A stretch of DNA of 64,000 nucleotides, taken from positions 124,001 to 188,000 of the forward strand of contig JASJCL010000012.1 of assembly GCA_030066015.1 (NCBI GenBank), written 5' to 3'. This document shows positions 50,767 to 58,588 of the stretch, one piece after another. The DNA comes from Desulfosarcinaceae bacterium (lineage in GTDB: Bacteria > Desulfobacterota > Desulfobacteria > Desulfobacterales > Desulfosarcinaceae). A program made the translations under genes and the position numbers. The notes under the pieces were generated by a model, which was not told the origin of the DNA, did no database searches, and saw only the letters and a list, made by a program, of their open reading frames with translations. Numbering within the stretch: position 1 is the first letter of the stretch; every line of letters begins with the position of its first letter.

Positions 50767-52026
50767 TTATTGATTGAAGAGTTTGTTGACGCTGTCGGTG
50801 ATCACCTCTACCGGAATGGTATAGCCGATGGCCACGCTCCAGGGATTGATGCCCTCGCCTTCCAGATTGGAGGTGAAGCGCCCCCCCATGGTGACAAATC
50901 CATTATTGCCGATCGGGAAACGGATGTCGCCGCGCCAGATGAGCGACCATTCCAAGGCGAACTCGGGATAGCCGTCCTTGGATTTTACTTCATTGGTGTC
51001 GCCGCTCACCAGTTGCGGCTTGTCCGTCATACCGAAATAGGCGCCTCCCAGGACTTCGATCAGGCGCCCAGTATCCTTTGCATCCGCATCCAGCAGCGGG
51101 ATTCCGACGGAGACGGTGGGACCGAGCCCGTAGTAAAAATGCAGGTCCTGGGCGCCTTCGTCGGTAATAATGCCGATAAGGAGCTCTGCGTTGGTGACCC
51201 ATTTGACCCCTTCGGATTTGGCGCGGGGAATGTTGTTCAGGTTCGGGATCAGTTTCCCGATGCTGAATTCCATGTACGCATCACCGGCGCCCGATACCAC
51301 TGCGCCCGTGGGATCGTTGTCGGCGCCGGCAATGCCCAGGCGCATCTCGTAATCCATCGCCCATTTATTTCGAAGCGCTTTATTCTGCCAGGCGTAGCGG
51401 TTGCGATACATCGCTTCGACGAAAAAACGGGTGTCGGAGTCACCACTATCTTCCAGCATGAAATTGCCGTCAGCGTTTCTTTTAATGGTATACGGATTCA
51501 GTAAAATCCCACCTGAATGCACGAAAAACAGGGCCGTATTGTAGTCGATGGCCGGTTGGGACCTGGCCACAGCAGCATGCAGGTTTTCATCCGGAAATGC
51601 CAGCGTCCATGTCTTGCTGACCAGATCCTTCATGGCCGGATCATTTTGCTGAAAAGCCGCCACCAGTCGCTTTTGCAGCGCGGCGGCGACATCGGGACTC
51701 TGCTTTACCGCGGCGTTGATTTCTTCACGCATGAACAATTCCTTCATCGCCGTGGCCGCGGCAAGGCGCCGAACCTGATTTTGGCCGAGGAGCTGTTGTC
51801 CGAACTGAGACGAGGTCTGATGGGGATGCGCCTTCAAAACGGTCAAGGTAGGCTCCTCGTTGAGGTAGGCCGCCCCCTGCGCCGGCGCTTTCTCGTATGC
51901 TTCCAAATATTCTTCCACGATCTTTTGCACCGCCTCTTCCGGTGTGACAGCGACCCCAGGCACGCTAATGAGCCCCATCATCAACGACAGCATGCATATC
52001 CGCCAAGTCCACATATACGCCCTCAT
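50767..52026 (-). CDS. Secreted or outer-membrane protein of unknown function
   Basis: A 419-residue protein with a signal peptide (TWRICMLSLMMGLISVPGVA, cleavage near residue 26). The first part (about 30-170) is helical and charged (TPEEAVQKIVEEYLEAYEKA). The second part (about 200-419) is rich in alternating hydrophobic and aromatic strands (FFVEAMYRNRYAW, YEMRLGIAGA, LHFYYGLGPTVSVGIPLL, FALEWSLIWRGDIRFPIG) like a beta-barrel, but does not end in phenylalanine. GGGGGAGG precedes the ATG. I do not recognise the family. Confidence 0.75.
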   Translation of the reverse strand: MRAYMWTWRICMLSLMMGLISVPGVAVTPEEAVQKIVEEYLEAYEKAPAQGAAYLNEEPTLTVLKAHPHQTSSQFGQQLLGQNQVRRLAAATAMKELFMREEINAAVKQSPDVAAALQKRLVAAFQQNDPAMKDLVSKTWTLAFPDENLHAAVARSQPAIDYNTALFFVHSGGILLNPYTIKRNADGNFMLEDSGDSDTRFFVEAMYRNRYAWQNKALRNKWAMDYEMRLGIAGADNDPTGAVVSGAGDAYMEFSIGKLIPNLNNIPRAKSEGVKWVTNAELLIGIITDEGAQDLHFYYGLGPTVSVGIPLLDADAKDTGRLIEVLGGAYFGMTDKPQLVSGDTNEVKSKDGYPEFALEWSLIWRGDIRFPIGNNGFVTMGGRFTSNLEGEGINPWSVAIGYTIPVEVITDSVNKLFNQ

Positions 52027-52248
52027 AATGACCTCCCCCAATGGCTTTACGGTAAAAACACTTCGGTGGATGGTATTGCGCCGATGTCCAATCCGAGCAA
52101 ACCGATCCCGCTCGGGAATTGGTGTGAAGGATTGCGTTTTTTGCATGTCCTCGGAACGAGAAGGGGTGGTGCGCTGACAGGGAGTCGCCTCTAGTTACCC
52201 ATAGCAGGATGGTGTGGCTAGCGAAACTCGAAAAACACCGGATCTGAC

Positions 52249-52299
52249 GGCAGGGTGCCTGCTCGGGCAGGGTGTCTGCTCGGGCAGGATGTCTGCTCG
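52249..52299. repeat. Three tandem 17-bp repeats
   Basis: Units at 52249-52265, 52266-52282 and 52283-52299 of the form GGCAGGGTGYCTGCTCG differ from one another at one position (unit 1 to 2, and 2 to 3) and follow without spacers. They lie in non-coding DNA about 220 bases before the secreted protein gene. Confidence 0.9.
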
Positions 52300-52388
52300 T
52301 CGGAAAAAAGCGATGTGAAGAAAAGCCCCGAAGATGGGCGCGACTACCAATCGCTGCAGCCGTATTGGGAGAAACTAGAAGGGATAAC

Positions 52389-52423
52389 ACACCCGACACG
52401 ACCACTGGGGTCGCATCGGGTGT
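52389..52423 (-). terminator. Long stem-loop after the EamA gene
   Basis: ACACCCGA (52389-52396) pairs with TCGGGTGT (52416-52423), and inside it CGACC (52399-52403) with GGTCG (52409-52413), separated by two-base symmetric bulges. It begins seven bases after the EamA stop read on the minus strand. No strong T-run follows, so it may work as a weak terminator or mRNA-end stabiliser. Confidence 0.55.
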
Positions 52424-52429
52424 TCCGGT

Positions 52430-53356
52430 CTAAGCGGATTTGCGGCTCAACACCACCTCCAGTAGAACGGAGGTACAGATGACGGCGATGGCCAGCATCT
52501 GCCAGGCGGTGAGATCGGCGGAGAGAAACCACACCGCCAGGCAGGCGGCGATGACGGGCTTGAGGAAGAAGAGATAGCTGCCCCGGGTGATGTCGGGGAC
52601 GGCGGCTAGACCGCCGATCCAGAGAAACTGGGTGATGGTGGTGTTGTATAGCGAGATGGTGAGCAGGGCGCCGACCTGGCCCGTGGGGCGATCGAAGAGG
52701 GTCAGGGGATTGACGGCAATATTCCAGAAGAGGTCCACCAGGACCCAGAGCCCGATGGCGCCCAGGAACATGGTGATGGCCGTGATCCGCATGGCGCCGT
52801 ACTCGGCGATGATGGGGCGCACCAATACCATGTAAACGGCGATGGTGGCCGCACACCCGAAGGCCATGAGGACGCCGATGAACGCCTGGCCGGTGCCGGC
52901 CAGCTTGGCCAGATACCCGTCGGTGATGAGCAGGGCCACCCCCAACACAGCGGCGATGCCGCTGATGATCTTGGCGGTGGAGAAGGGCTGCTTGTTGATG
53001 GCCAGGTTGGCCAATCCCACGAGGATGGGGATGGTGGTGACCATGGTGGCCACCTGGGGTACGGAGGCGAAATCCAGCGACCAATGGAAGAGCAGGTAAC
53101 CGACGGTGACGCCCATAAAAGAGAGCAGCATCAGGCGCACCCCGTGGGTCTTGAAGGGGGCCAGCAGGTTGCGGCTCTGGGGCAGCAGAAGCGCGATGAC
53201 GACCAGGCCGAAGCCCCCCAACAGAAAGCGCCAGACAGAGAGCTCGGGCCCGCCCACACCGGAGATCTTGGCCACAAATTCGCTGGTGGCGTGACCGACG
53301 ACCCCTGCCATGACGGCCAGATAGGCGATGCTCGCATTGCGATGCCAGATGGCCAT
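52430..53356 (-). CDS. EamA-family (DMT) transporter
   Basis: A 308-residue membrane transporter of the drug/metabolite family with about ten hydrophobic segments and two EamA repeats. The first begins NASIAYLAVMAGVVGHATSE; the second has GCAATIAVYMVLVRPIIAEY and the conserved end part SYLFFLKPVIAACLAVWFLS. AGGAGGTG precedes the ATG. It starts one base after the stop of the alpha/beta-hydrolase gene, so the two form an operon. The exported compound is unknown. Confidence 0.92.
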   Translation of the reverse strand: MAIWHRNASIAYLAVMAGVVGHATSEFVAKISGVGGPELSVWRFLLGGFGLVVIALLLPQSRNLLAPFKTHGVRLMLLSFMGVTVGYLLFHWSLDFASVPQVATMVTTIPILVGLANLAINKQPFSTAKIISGIAAVLGVALLITDGYLAKLAGTGQAFIGVLMAFGCAATIAVYMVLVRPIIAEYGAMRITAITMFLGAIGLWVLVDLFWNIAVNPLTLFDRPTGQVGALLTISLYNTTITQFLWIGGLAAVPDITRGSYLFFLKPVIAACLAVWFLSADLTAWQMLAIAVICTSVLLEVVLSRKSA

Positions 53357-53357
53357 G

Positions 53358-54173
53358 CTACACCTCCTGTGCGAATTGGATCAGCTGGTCGGCCAGAGCT
53401 TCGGGCCGCTCGGCGGGAATCAGGTGGCCGGCGTCGGGCATGTCGACGCGCCGCCCTTTGGGCAGGCGGGCGGCCAGTTCGGCCACCACTTCGGTTTCCA
53501 GGAAGACGTGATCCTGGAGACCGGTGATCACGAGGACGGGGAGATCGAGTTGCTCGTAGGGCAGGTCCCAGTCGGCGCTGCGGCCCGCCTCGGCCAGGAG
53601 TTTGTAGTGTCCGTGGTCGGACGGCAGCGGGGTATAGTTCGCCTCGGGGGCAATGAAATTGGCCCGATTGGCCTGCTGCCACTCCTCGTTGACCAGAAGG
53701 GGCAGAAAGAGATCGCGGAACAGCTCCAGGCCCCCCACCTCGGCGGCCCGCACCAGGGCGTCCCCGATCCACTGCAGGCGGGGACCGTCCTTGCGCAAGG
53801 TGTTGATCAGCACCAGTGCTTCGGCCGAGGCGCCCGCTAAAAACGCCCGTGCGGCGAAAAGTCCGCCGATACTCAGCCCCACCAGAACAGGGCGCTGGGG
53901 ACGGACGGCGCCCAGCAATTCGGCGGCGTCGGCCGCCATGAGGTCGGCATCCAAGGCGATATCGGAGGAGAAGGGGCTGTCGGTCTGGCCACGAAAGTTA
54001 AACGCCAGGGTACCGTGGCCGGCGGCGCGGAGGCGCGGGCCGATGACGGCCTGCCAGCCGCCGGTGTCGCTGGTGAGGGCGTTGAAGAAGACAAAGGTGA
54101 CGCCCCCTTCGGCATCGGGCGGCGTGTGTTCGTAGTATAAAAGATCTTGGGGACCGAGTTTGAAGACGGACAT
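53358..54173 (-). CDS. Alpha/beta hydrolase
   Basis: A 271-residue soluble hydrolase. The oxyanion region is FVFFNALTSDTGGW, the nucleophile elbow is LVGLSIGGLFAARAFL (GxSxG, Ser about residue 100), the acid follows VITGLQDHVF, and the histidine is in DAGHLIPAERPEAL. The cap region in the middle is short. AAAGGAGTCC precedes the ATG. The gene is directly followed by the EamA transporter, which suggests a processed metabolite that is exported, but this is speculation. Confidence 0.9.
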   Translation of the reverse strand: MSVFKLGPQDLLYYEHTPPDAEGGVTFVFFNALTSDTGGWQAVIGPRLRAAGHGTLAFNFRGQTDSPFSSDIALDADLMAADAAELLGAVRPQRPVLVGLSIGGLFAARAFLAGASAEALVLINTLRKDGPRLQWIGDALVRAAEVGGLELFRDLFLPLLVNEEWQQANRANFIAPEANYTPLPSDHGHYKLLAEAGRSADWDLPYEQLDLPVLVITGLQDHVFLETEVVAELAARLPKGRRVDMPDAGHLIPAERPEALADQLIQFAQEV

Positions 54174-54312
54174 GCAGGACTCCTTTCCAGATCCGTAACG
54201 GGAGCATGACGAAGCGGTTGTCGGTGCGGCCGCATGGCCCAGCCGTTTGGGTACACCAGGGTCGGCTGAAACTCAAGCTTTTTGGGATAGTGACCAGAAT
54301 CAGGCGTCAACC

Positions 54313-55095
54313 TCACGCGCGCGCGGCGGCTGGCGACAACCGCAGGAGGGCCACCAGGTAGAGCGTGGCAACACCGAAGGCGGCCGCCGTCCCCAGATAG
54401 ATGCCGAGCGGTGGGTAGAGCAGATGAACACTGATGCTGTAGAGGACCAGCGCCCCCATGCCACGGGGGAAGTTCTTGATGATGGTGTGCACGTGGGTTG
54501 ACCGGTAGGTGAGGTGGATGATGAGGATCAGAGGGAAGAGCGTGATGGGAAAACCGGAAAGCAGCCCGGCCCACCGTTCGCCCACCAGTCTGGCGATGGC
54601 GGTGATGAGGACGATGAGGCCTGCGGAGAGGAGGGCCCGCAGCAGCAGCACCCGCGGCCCCAGCCGAACGGGCCGGCCGATGGTGACATCGGGCAGCTTG
54701 CGCAACAGGTAGATGAAGAGCCCCATGGAGAGCACCGTCAAGGTCATAACAAGGGACGGCACCGCGGGCAGGTGGCTGAACATCTGGGCCACGAGGAGAA
54801 AAGCGGTGGTGGCGCCAAGGGAGGAGAGCAGTGCACTCCAGCGCCGCAGCCTTAGTGAGAGGTGGTAGTAGATGTAGACAAAACTCTCGGTGGCGATGAG
54901 GCCGAGGAGCGCATAAACGGCAGCGTCGGCAGCGAAGCGTGGTCCCAGCTCGAGGCCGTAGAAGAACAAGGCCATGGCGGTGCCCAATGGGTATCCGGCC
55001 AGCAGCCCCGAAATGCGCGGGCTGACCTTTTCGGCCACCACCGAGAGGGTGACCACGATGAGGGTGGCGGTGAGAATCTTGACAATCAGAAGCAT
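54313..55095 (-). CDS. Hypothetical membrane protein with two GlpM-like halves
   Basis: A 260-residue membrane protein with about eight hydrophobic segments. Two homologous-looking parts are seen: VSPRISGLLAGYPLGTAMAL in the first half (about residue 25) and VGERWAGLLSGFPITLFPLI in the second (about 165). The motif GLLAGYP is like that of GlpM-type proteins, so this may be a tandem fusion of that domain. The function is unknown. It stands between an alpha/beta-hydrolase gene and an SDR gene. Confidence 0.75.
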   Translation of the reverse strand: MLLIVKILTATLIVVTLSVVAEKVSPRISGLLAGYPLGTAMALFFYGLELGPRFAADAAVYALLGLIATESFVYIYYHLSLRLRRWSALLSSLGATTAFLLVAQMFSHLPAVPSLVMTLTVLSMGLFIYLLRKLPDVTIGRPVRLGPRVLLLRALLSAGLIVLITAIARLVGERWAGLLSGFPITLFPLILIIHLTYRSTHVHTIIKNFPRGMGALVLYSISVHLLYPPLGIYLGTAAAFGVATLYLVALLRLSPAAARA

Positions 55096-55157
55096 TGGCG
55101 GTGCGTCTCGTCAGCAGGAGGGCCAATAGCGACCGCAATGGCGGTGAACGCCACGCC

Positions 55158-56018
55158 TCAGCAGGCCTTGGGTGGTGGTGGCAGGTCGGGCAGACGCCCT
55201 TCGCCCAGGGCTGCCAGGCGGTCCCGGTAGTACGGCTCCAGCTCTGGATGGGTGTGGATGAGAAAGCGCTCCTCCGAGATCGCCGTGAAGACCTGTTCGG
55301 CCACCCGGGCTGGGGGCAGCCCGGCGGCGACCATCCGCCGAAATAGGGCCTCGGATTCCTCGCCGCCGTGGGACGGTGGGCCCGTGTCCGGATCGTTCTG
55401 CAGATGGACGGGCCGGTTGCGCTCGGCGTCCATGATGCGGGTGTTGACAAAACCGGGGCAGAGTATCGACACCCCGATGGCCGCCCCCCGCAGGCGCAGG
55501 TCGTGCTGGAGCTGCTCCGAAAGGGAGACCACGGCATGTTTGCTCAGGTGGTAGAGGGCCGAGGGGTGAAATGTGAAGAGGCCGGCCACCGAGGCGGTGT
55601 TGACGATGTGGCCTGGGGTCCCTTGGGCCAGCATGCGCGGCACGAAACTGCGAATGCAGTGGATCACGCCCCAGAGATTGACGCCCATCACCCAGTCGCA
55701 GTCCCGGGTCGTGCTTTCCCAGAGCGCGCCCCCGGCGGCCACTCCAGCGTTGCAGAAGAGCAGGTCCACTCGGCCGAAGGCCGCCAGCGCCTCTTCGGCC
55801 AGACGCTCCACGTCGGCTGCATCCGCCACGTCGACCCGCACGGGATGCACCTGGCCGCCGGCACCATCCAAATCGGCGGCGGTCTCCGCCAGCGCGCCCG
55901 CTTCGATGTCACCCAGAACGACCTTGATCCGCCGCTGAAGGCAGTGCTCGGCCAGACCACGGCCAATACCGCTGGCCGCACCGGTGATAACGGCCACCGA
56001 ATCGTCGAACGACGTCAT
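55158..56018 (-). CDS. Short-chain dehydrogenase/reductase
   Basis: A 286-residue classical SDR. The coenzyme motif is AVITGAASGIGRGLAEHC (about residue 9), NAGVAAGGALWE follows (about 90), the catalytic serine is in IVNTASVAGLFTF and YxxxK is in SALYHLSKHAVVSLSEQL (about 160). The coenzyme preference cannot be judged safely, though the acidic residue in LGDIEAGAL suggests NAD. GGGAGGCATCC precedes the ATG, which overlaps the stop of the upstream GNAT gene by four bases (ATGA), so they are coupled. Confidence 0.92.
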   Translation of the reverse strand: MTSFDDSVAVITGAASGIGRGLAEHCLQRRIKVVLGDIEAGALAETAADLDGAGGQVHPVRVDVADAADVERLAEEALAAFGRVDLLFCNAGVAAGGALWESTTRDCDWVMGVNLWGVIHCIRSFVPRMLAQGTPGHIVNTASVAGLFTFHPSALYHLSKHAVVSLSEQLQHDLRLRGAAIGVSILCPGFVNTRIMDAERNRPVHLQNDPDTGPPSHGGEESEALFRRMVAAGLPPARVAEQVFTAISEERFLIHTHPELEPYYRDRLAALGEGRLPDLPPPPKAC

Positions 56019-56467
56019 GGATGCCTCCCTGCGGGCCGGCGTTTTTTCAGGTAACGGTTCTGGTCGAGTTTCCAGTCGCGCCAGCCGCTATGCCGGTAAA
56101 AGCCCACGGCGCGCACCGTCTCGTCCGGATCCGTGGTTAACCAGATCTCCTCCCAGCCGGCCGCCCACAACCACGCTTCCACCTGGGCAAGCAGATGCCG
56201 GCCGATGCCCAGCCCCTCGTAGGCCTTGAGAACGGCAATCACCCACATCTCACCGGTGTTGCGGTTGCCCATGGCAAACCCCACCGCCTGCCCATTGACC
56301 TCGCACAGCCAGCCACGATGACTGCCATTCGCCAGCATCTCCAATACCGCCGCCGGCGTGATGCCGAGTGCCGTCATCTCATCAACGGCGTTGGGCGAAT
56401 GCCAGGTGGCCACTCGCACGGCGAAGATGGCGTCCATATCCTCTGGTTGGATGGGTCGGTATTTCAT
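56015..56467 (-). CDS. GNAT-family N-acetyltransferase
   Basis: A 150-residue acetyltransferase. Motif A is MWVIAVLKAYEGLGIGRHLL (about residues 75-95), followed by WLWAAGWEEIWLTTDPDETV and VGFYRHSGWRDWKL. The start is the ATG at 56467 with GAGGGG upstream; the open frame runs on but is not homologous. It is translationally coupled to the SDR gene downstream. The C-terminal KKRRPAGRHP tail is basic and probably unstructured. Confidence 0.88.
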   Translation of the reverse strand: MKYRPIQPEDMDAIFAVRVATWHSPNAVDEMTALGITPAAVLEMLANGSHRGWLCEVNGQAVGFAMGNRNTGEMWVIAVLKAYEGLGIGRHLLAQVEAWLWAAGWEEIWLTTDPDETVRAVGFYRHSGWRDWKLDQNRYLKKRRPAGRHP

Positions 56468-56867
56468 GTGTCCCCTCGGCCCAAAAGCGCTTCTGAGCGG
56501 ATGGAAATTCAACCGCTTCGAAAGGGCAAATCGCCATTGCGGTGGCCGCCTTGCGTCCCACGGTGCGGCGGCGGTAGGGTGTGCCGCAATGACGGCGCAG
56601 AATTGACCGCCCTTTGATGGCATGGTAGGGTGACGCTTGTCCAGTCCCTTCCACGAATTTCCCCGGATATCGCTGATCCCACTTTTCCGGCAGCCCGCTC
56701 ATCTTCGCCCGCCCCTCGCCGTAGCGCCCGATCCACGAAATCCCCCAATCCGCGAACGCCTCTCATTGGCCGGCACCGGACCGCGCCAACCTGTCGACGC
56801 TGACGTCGCCAAATACCAATCGTCGCGCCTCCACTCATGGGAGGCCTTGCCACAAAGGAGGAACGCC
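56468..56867. other. Divergent intergenic region with a nested hairpin
   Basis: About 400 bases between divergent GNAT and methyltransferase genes. It contains a nested inverted repeat: CATTGCGG (56535-56542) with CCGCAATG (56584-56591), and GCCGCC/GGCGGC inside. No gene is seen. Confidence 0.5.
56535..56591. repeat. Nested inverted repeat
   Basis: Outer 8-bp perfect arms (CATTGCGG, CCGCAATG) enclose an inner GC-rich stem (GCCGCC, GGCGGC). It lies in non-coding DNA and could be a dispersed REP-like element, but a second copy was not seen in this window. Confidence 0.4.
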
Positions 56868-57863
56868 ATGAAATCGACCGAACACACCCCCAATCCCCTG
56901 TTGGACCCCATGCTGCCAGCGCTGCAGTCCACCGCCCTGGTAACTGCGGCCGCCATCGGCCTCTTTGCCGCCCTGGCGGATGGGCCGTTGACCGCCACTG
57001 GGCTGGCCGCCCGGCTGAGATGCGATCCCACCGGTATTCTTCGGCTGACCGAGTTCCTGGCGGCAGCGGGCTACCTGGTGCGCCAAGGGGATCGCTTTGG
57101 GCTGAACGCCATCACTCGGGCCACCTGCACCACCGACGGTGAGATGCCCCTTACCCACTGGCTGCGCTTCTGCGGGATCCAACTAGCGGCTCTCGGCCAG
57201 CTCACCGAATCGATCCAGGACGGCCGGGCGGTGGATCTATTCGATCTGATGTCGGGTCCGGAAGCGCGCCTCACGCACCAACGCGCCATGGCCCAGACCG
57301 CCCGCCCGGCGGCCGAATGGGTGGCCGATCAGGTCCCAGTGCCCAAGGATGCCCGGCGCCTGCTCGACGTGGGCGGGGCGCATGGGATCTATAGCGCCGC
57401 CATCTGCCGTCGGCACCCGCCCCTGGCCGCCGAGGTGCTGGAGCTGCCTGACAGCCTGGCATCGGCCACCCGGGTAGCGCATGAATTCGGTTGCAGCGCC
57501 CATGTCACCCACCGGCCCGGCGACATACGCACCACCACCCTGGAGGGCCGCTACGCGGTGGTGTTTCTAGGCAACTTGATCCACCATTTCCCGCCCGAGA
57601 TCTTGGCGGAGGTGCTGGCAAAGCTCGTCACGCACTTGGATCCGGGGGGAACCATCGCCATATGGGACCTGGCGATGGCGGAAGGGACGGCCGACCCGGT
57701 AGCGGCCGGCTTTGCCCTCTTTTTCTACCTAACATCGGGAGCCGGCTGTCACCCGTCATCGGCGCTGACCGCCGCCCTTGAAGCGGCCGGATTCGCCGAG
57801 ATCGCAGTCGCCCGCCCCCCTCAGGGCACCACCCACATGTTGGTGACGGCCAGACGGATCTGA
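56868..57863 (+). CDS. Class I SAM-dependent methyltransferase with N-terminal dimerisation domain
   Basis: A 331-residue O-methyltransferase-like enzyme. The N-terminal winged-helix dimerisation part has LVTAAAIGLFAALADGPLTA and GILRLTEFLAAAGYLV (about residues 25-80). The SAM motif is LLDVGGAHGIYS (about 168), followed by the VLELPD motif and FLGNLIHHFPPE, the acid-base region of plant-type OMTs. AAAGGAGGAA precedes the ATG. The substrate is unknown. The gene's 3' end overlaps, in antisense, the frame of the secreted protein at 57628-58575. Confidence 0.9.
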   Translation: MKSTEHTPNPLLDPMLPALQSTALVTAAAIGLFAALADGPLTATGLAARLRCDPTGILRLTEFLAAAGYLVRQGDRFGLNAITRATCTTDGEMPLTHWLRFCGIQLAALGQLTESIQDGRAVDLFDLMSGPEARLTHQRAMAQTARPAAEWVADQVPVPKDARRLLDVGGAHGIYSAAICRRHPPLAAEVLELPDSLASATRVAHEFGCSAHVTHRPGDIRTTTLEGRYAVVFLGNLIHHFPPEILAEVLAKLVTHLDPGGTIAIWDLAMAEGTADPVAAGFALFFYLTSGAGCHPSSALTAALEAAGFAEIAVARPPQGTTHMLVTARRI

Positions 57864-58575
57864 GCTGCTGGCCGACGCGCGCCGTGGAGAAGATGACCAA
57901 AGGTGTTTCTGCGGATCGGTGGCGAAGGGTCAGGGTGACCGGCCGGAGGGGCTTCGCGGATGATGTGATTGGCGGGCAGATCGGGTGCCGCCCATTGCCG
58001 TGGGTGAGCGCTACACGATCATCCCGCAGCCCATGGATGGGCCCGGAGAGCACCAGCTCCAGGCCGTCACCCATCTCTTTCAGCCGGTCGGCCTGATGGC
58101 CAGAAAGGGGGCCGATGCAGATACGGCCCCAGGGATGGTCCGCATCGGGACAGAGACGGGCGACGGCACCATCGAAGTAGGCGGTATGCAGCCAGATACC
58201 ATCGAATACCGAGCTGGGAGGCGCCGTCCCCGGTTGCCCCAGTGACACCAGCCCACCATACCCCTTCGGAAAGTGAAGGGTGAGCCGACGATCAGCCGGT
58301 GAATAGGTGATGCGGAGGGGAGCCCGGCTGCAGCAGACCAGCATGCGGCCGCAGAACCAGACCGCGGCGGTACCGCTCCCGGGGGCGTCAGCCCACTCCT
58401 GGATGATCTTGTACAAGAGCACCGGCTGGTCGTCGATGGTGTAGCTGTCGGCGGCGGCACCAGCGGGTTCGCCCCCGAGGAGGCCGATGCAGAGGCCAGC
58501 GAGCAACCAACCGCCGATCCGCCGTCGCCCGCTCAGGCCGCAGAAGAGGCAGGGTCGTCTCTTCGGCACCATCAC
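57628..58575 (-). CDS. Secreted hypothetical protein, C-terminal part antisense to neighbour
   Basis: A frame of 315 residues with a signal peptide (RIGGWLLAGLCIGLLGGEPA then GAAA, cleavage near residue 42). Up to about residue 225 it reads as a plausible globular protein (IWLHTAYFDGAVARLCPDAD, WGRICIGPLSGHQADRLKEM). The last 75-80 residues are arginine- and proline-rich and lie antisense to the methyltransferase gene (57628-57863); they are probably an accidental extension after loss of the original stop. Family not recognised. It lies 13 bases after the Tat amidohydrolase gene and likely shares its operon. Confidence 0.55.
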   Translation of the reverse strand: MMVPKRRPCLFCGLSGRRRIGGWLLAGLCIGLLGGEPAGAAADSYTIDDQPVLLYKIIQEWADAPGSGTAAVWFCGRMLVCCSRAPLRITYSPADRRLTLHFPKGYGGLVSLGQPGTAPPSSVFDGIWLHTAYFDGAVARLCPDADHPWGRICIGPLSGHQADRLKEMGDGLELVLSGPIHGLRDDRVALTHGNGRHPICPPITSSAKPLRPVTLTLRHRSAETPLVIFSTARVGQQLRSVWPSPTCGWCPEGGGRLRSRRIRPLQGRRSAPMTGDSRLPMLGRKRGQSRPLPGRPSLPPSPGPIWRWFPPDPSA

Positions 58576-58588
58576 CGTTGCAGCTCCA

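Larger units (their letters stand above)
52027..52429. other. Intergenic region with tandem repeat and hairpin
   Basis: About 400 bases without a convincing gene, upstream of the secreted protein gene and downstream of the EamA gene. It contains three tandem 17-bp units (52249-52299) and a long hairpin (52389-52423). The 5' part should hold the secreted-protein promoter, but no good match was found. Confidence 0.6.

Noticed and set aside
52255-52482. 75-residue plus-strand ORF after the tandem repeat
   Set aside because: It starts inside the repeat, has no ribosome-binding site and runs antisense into the EamA gene.
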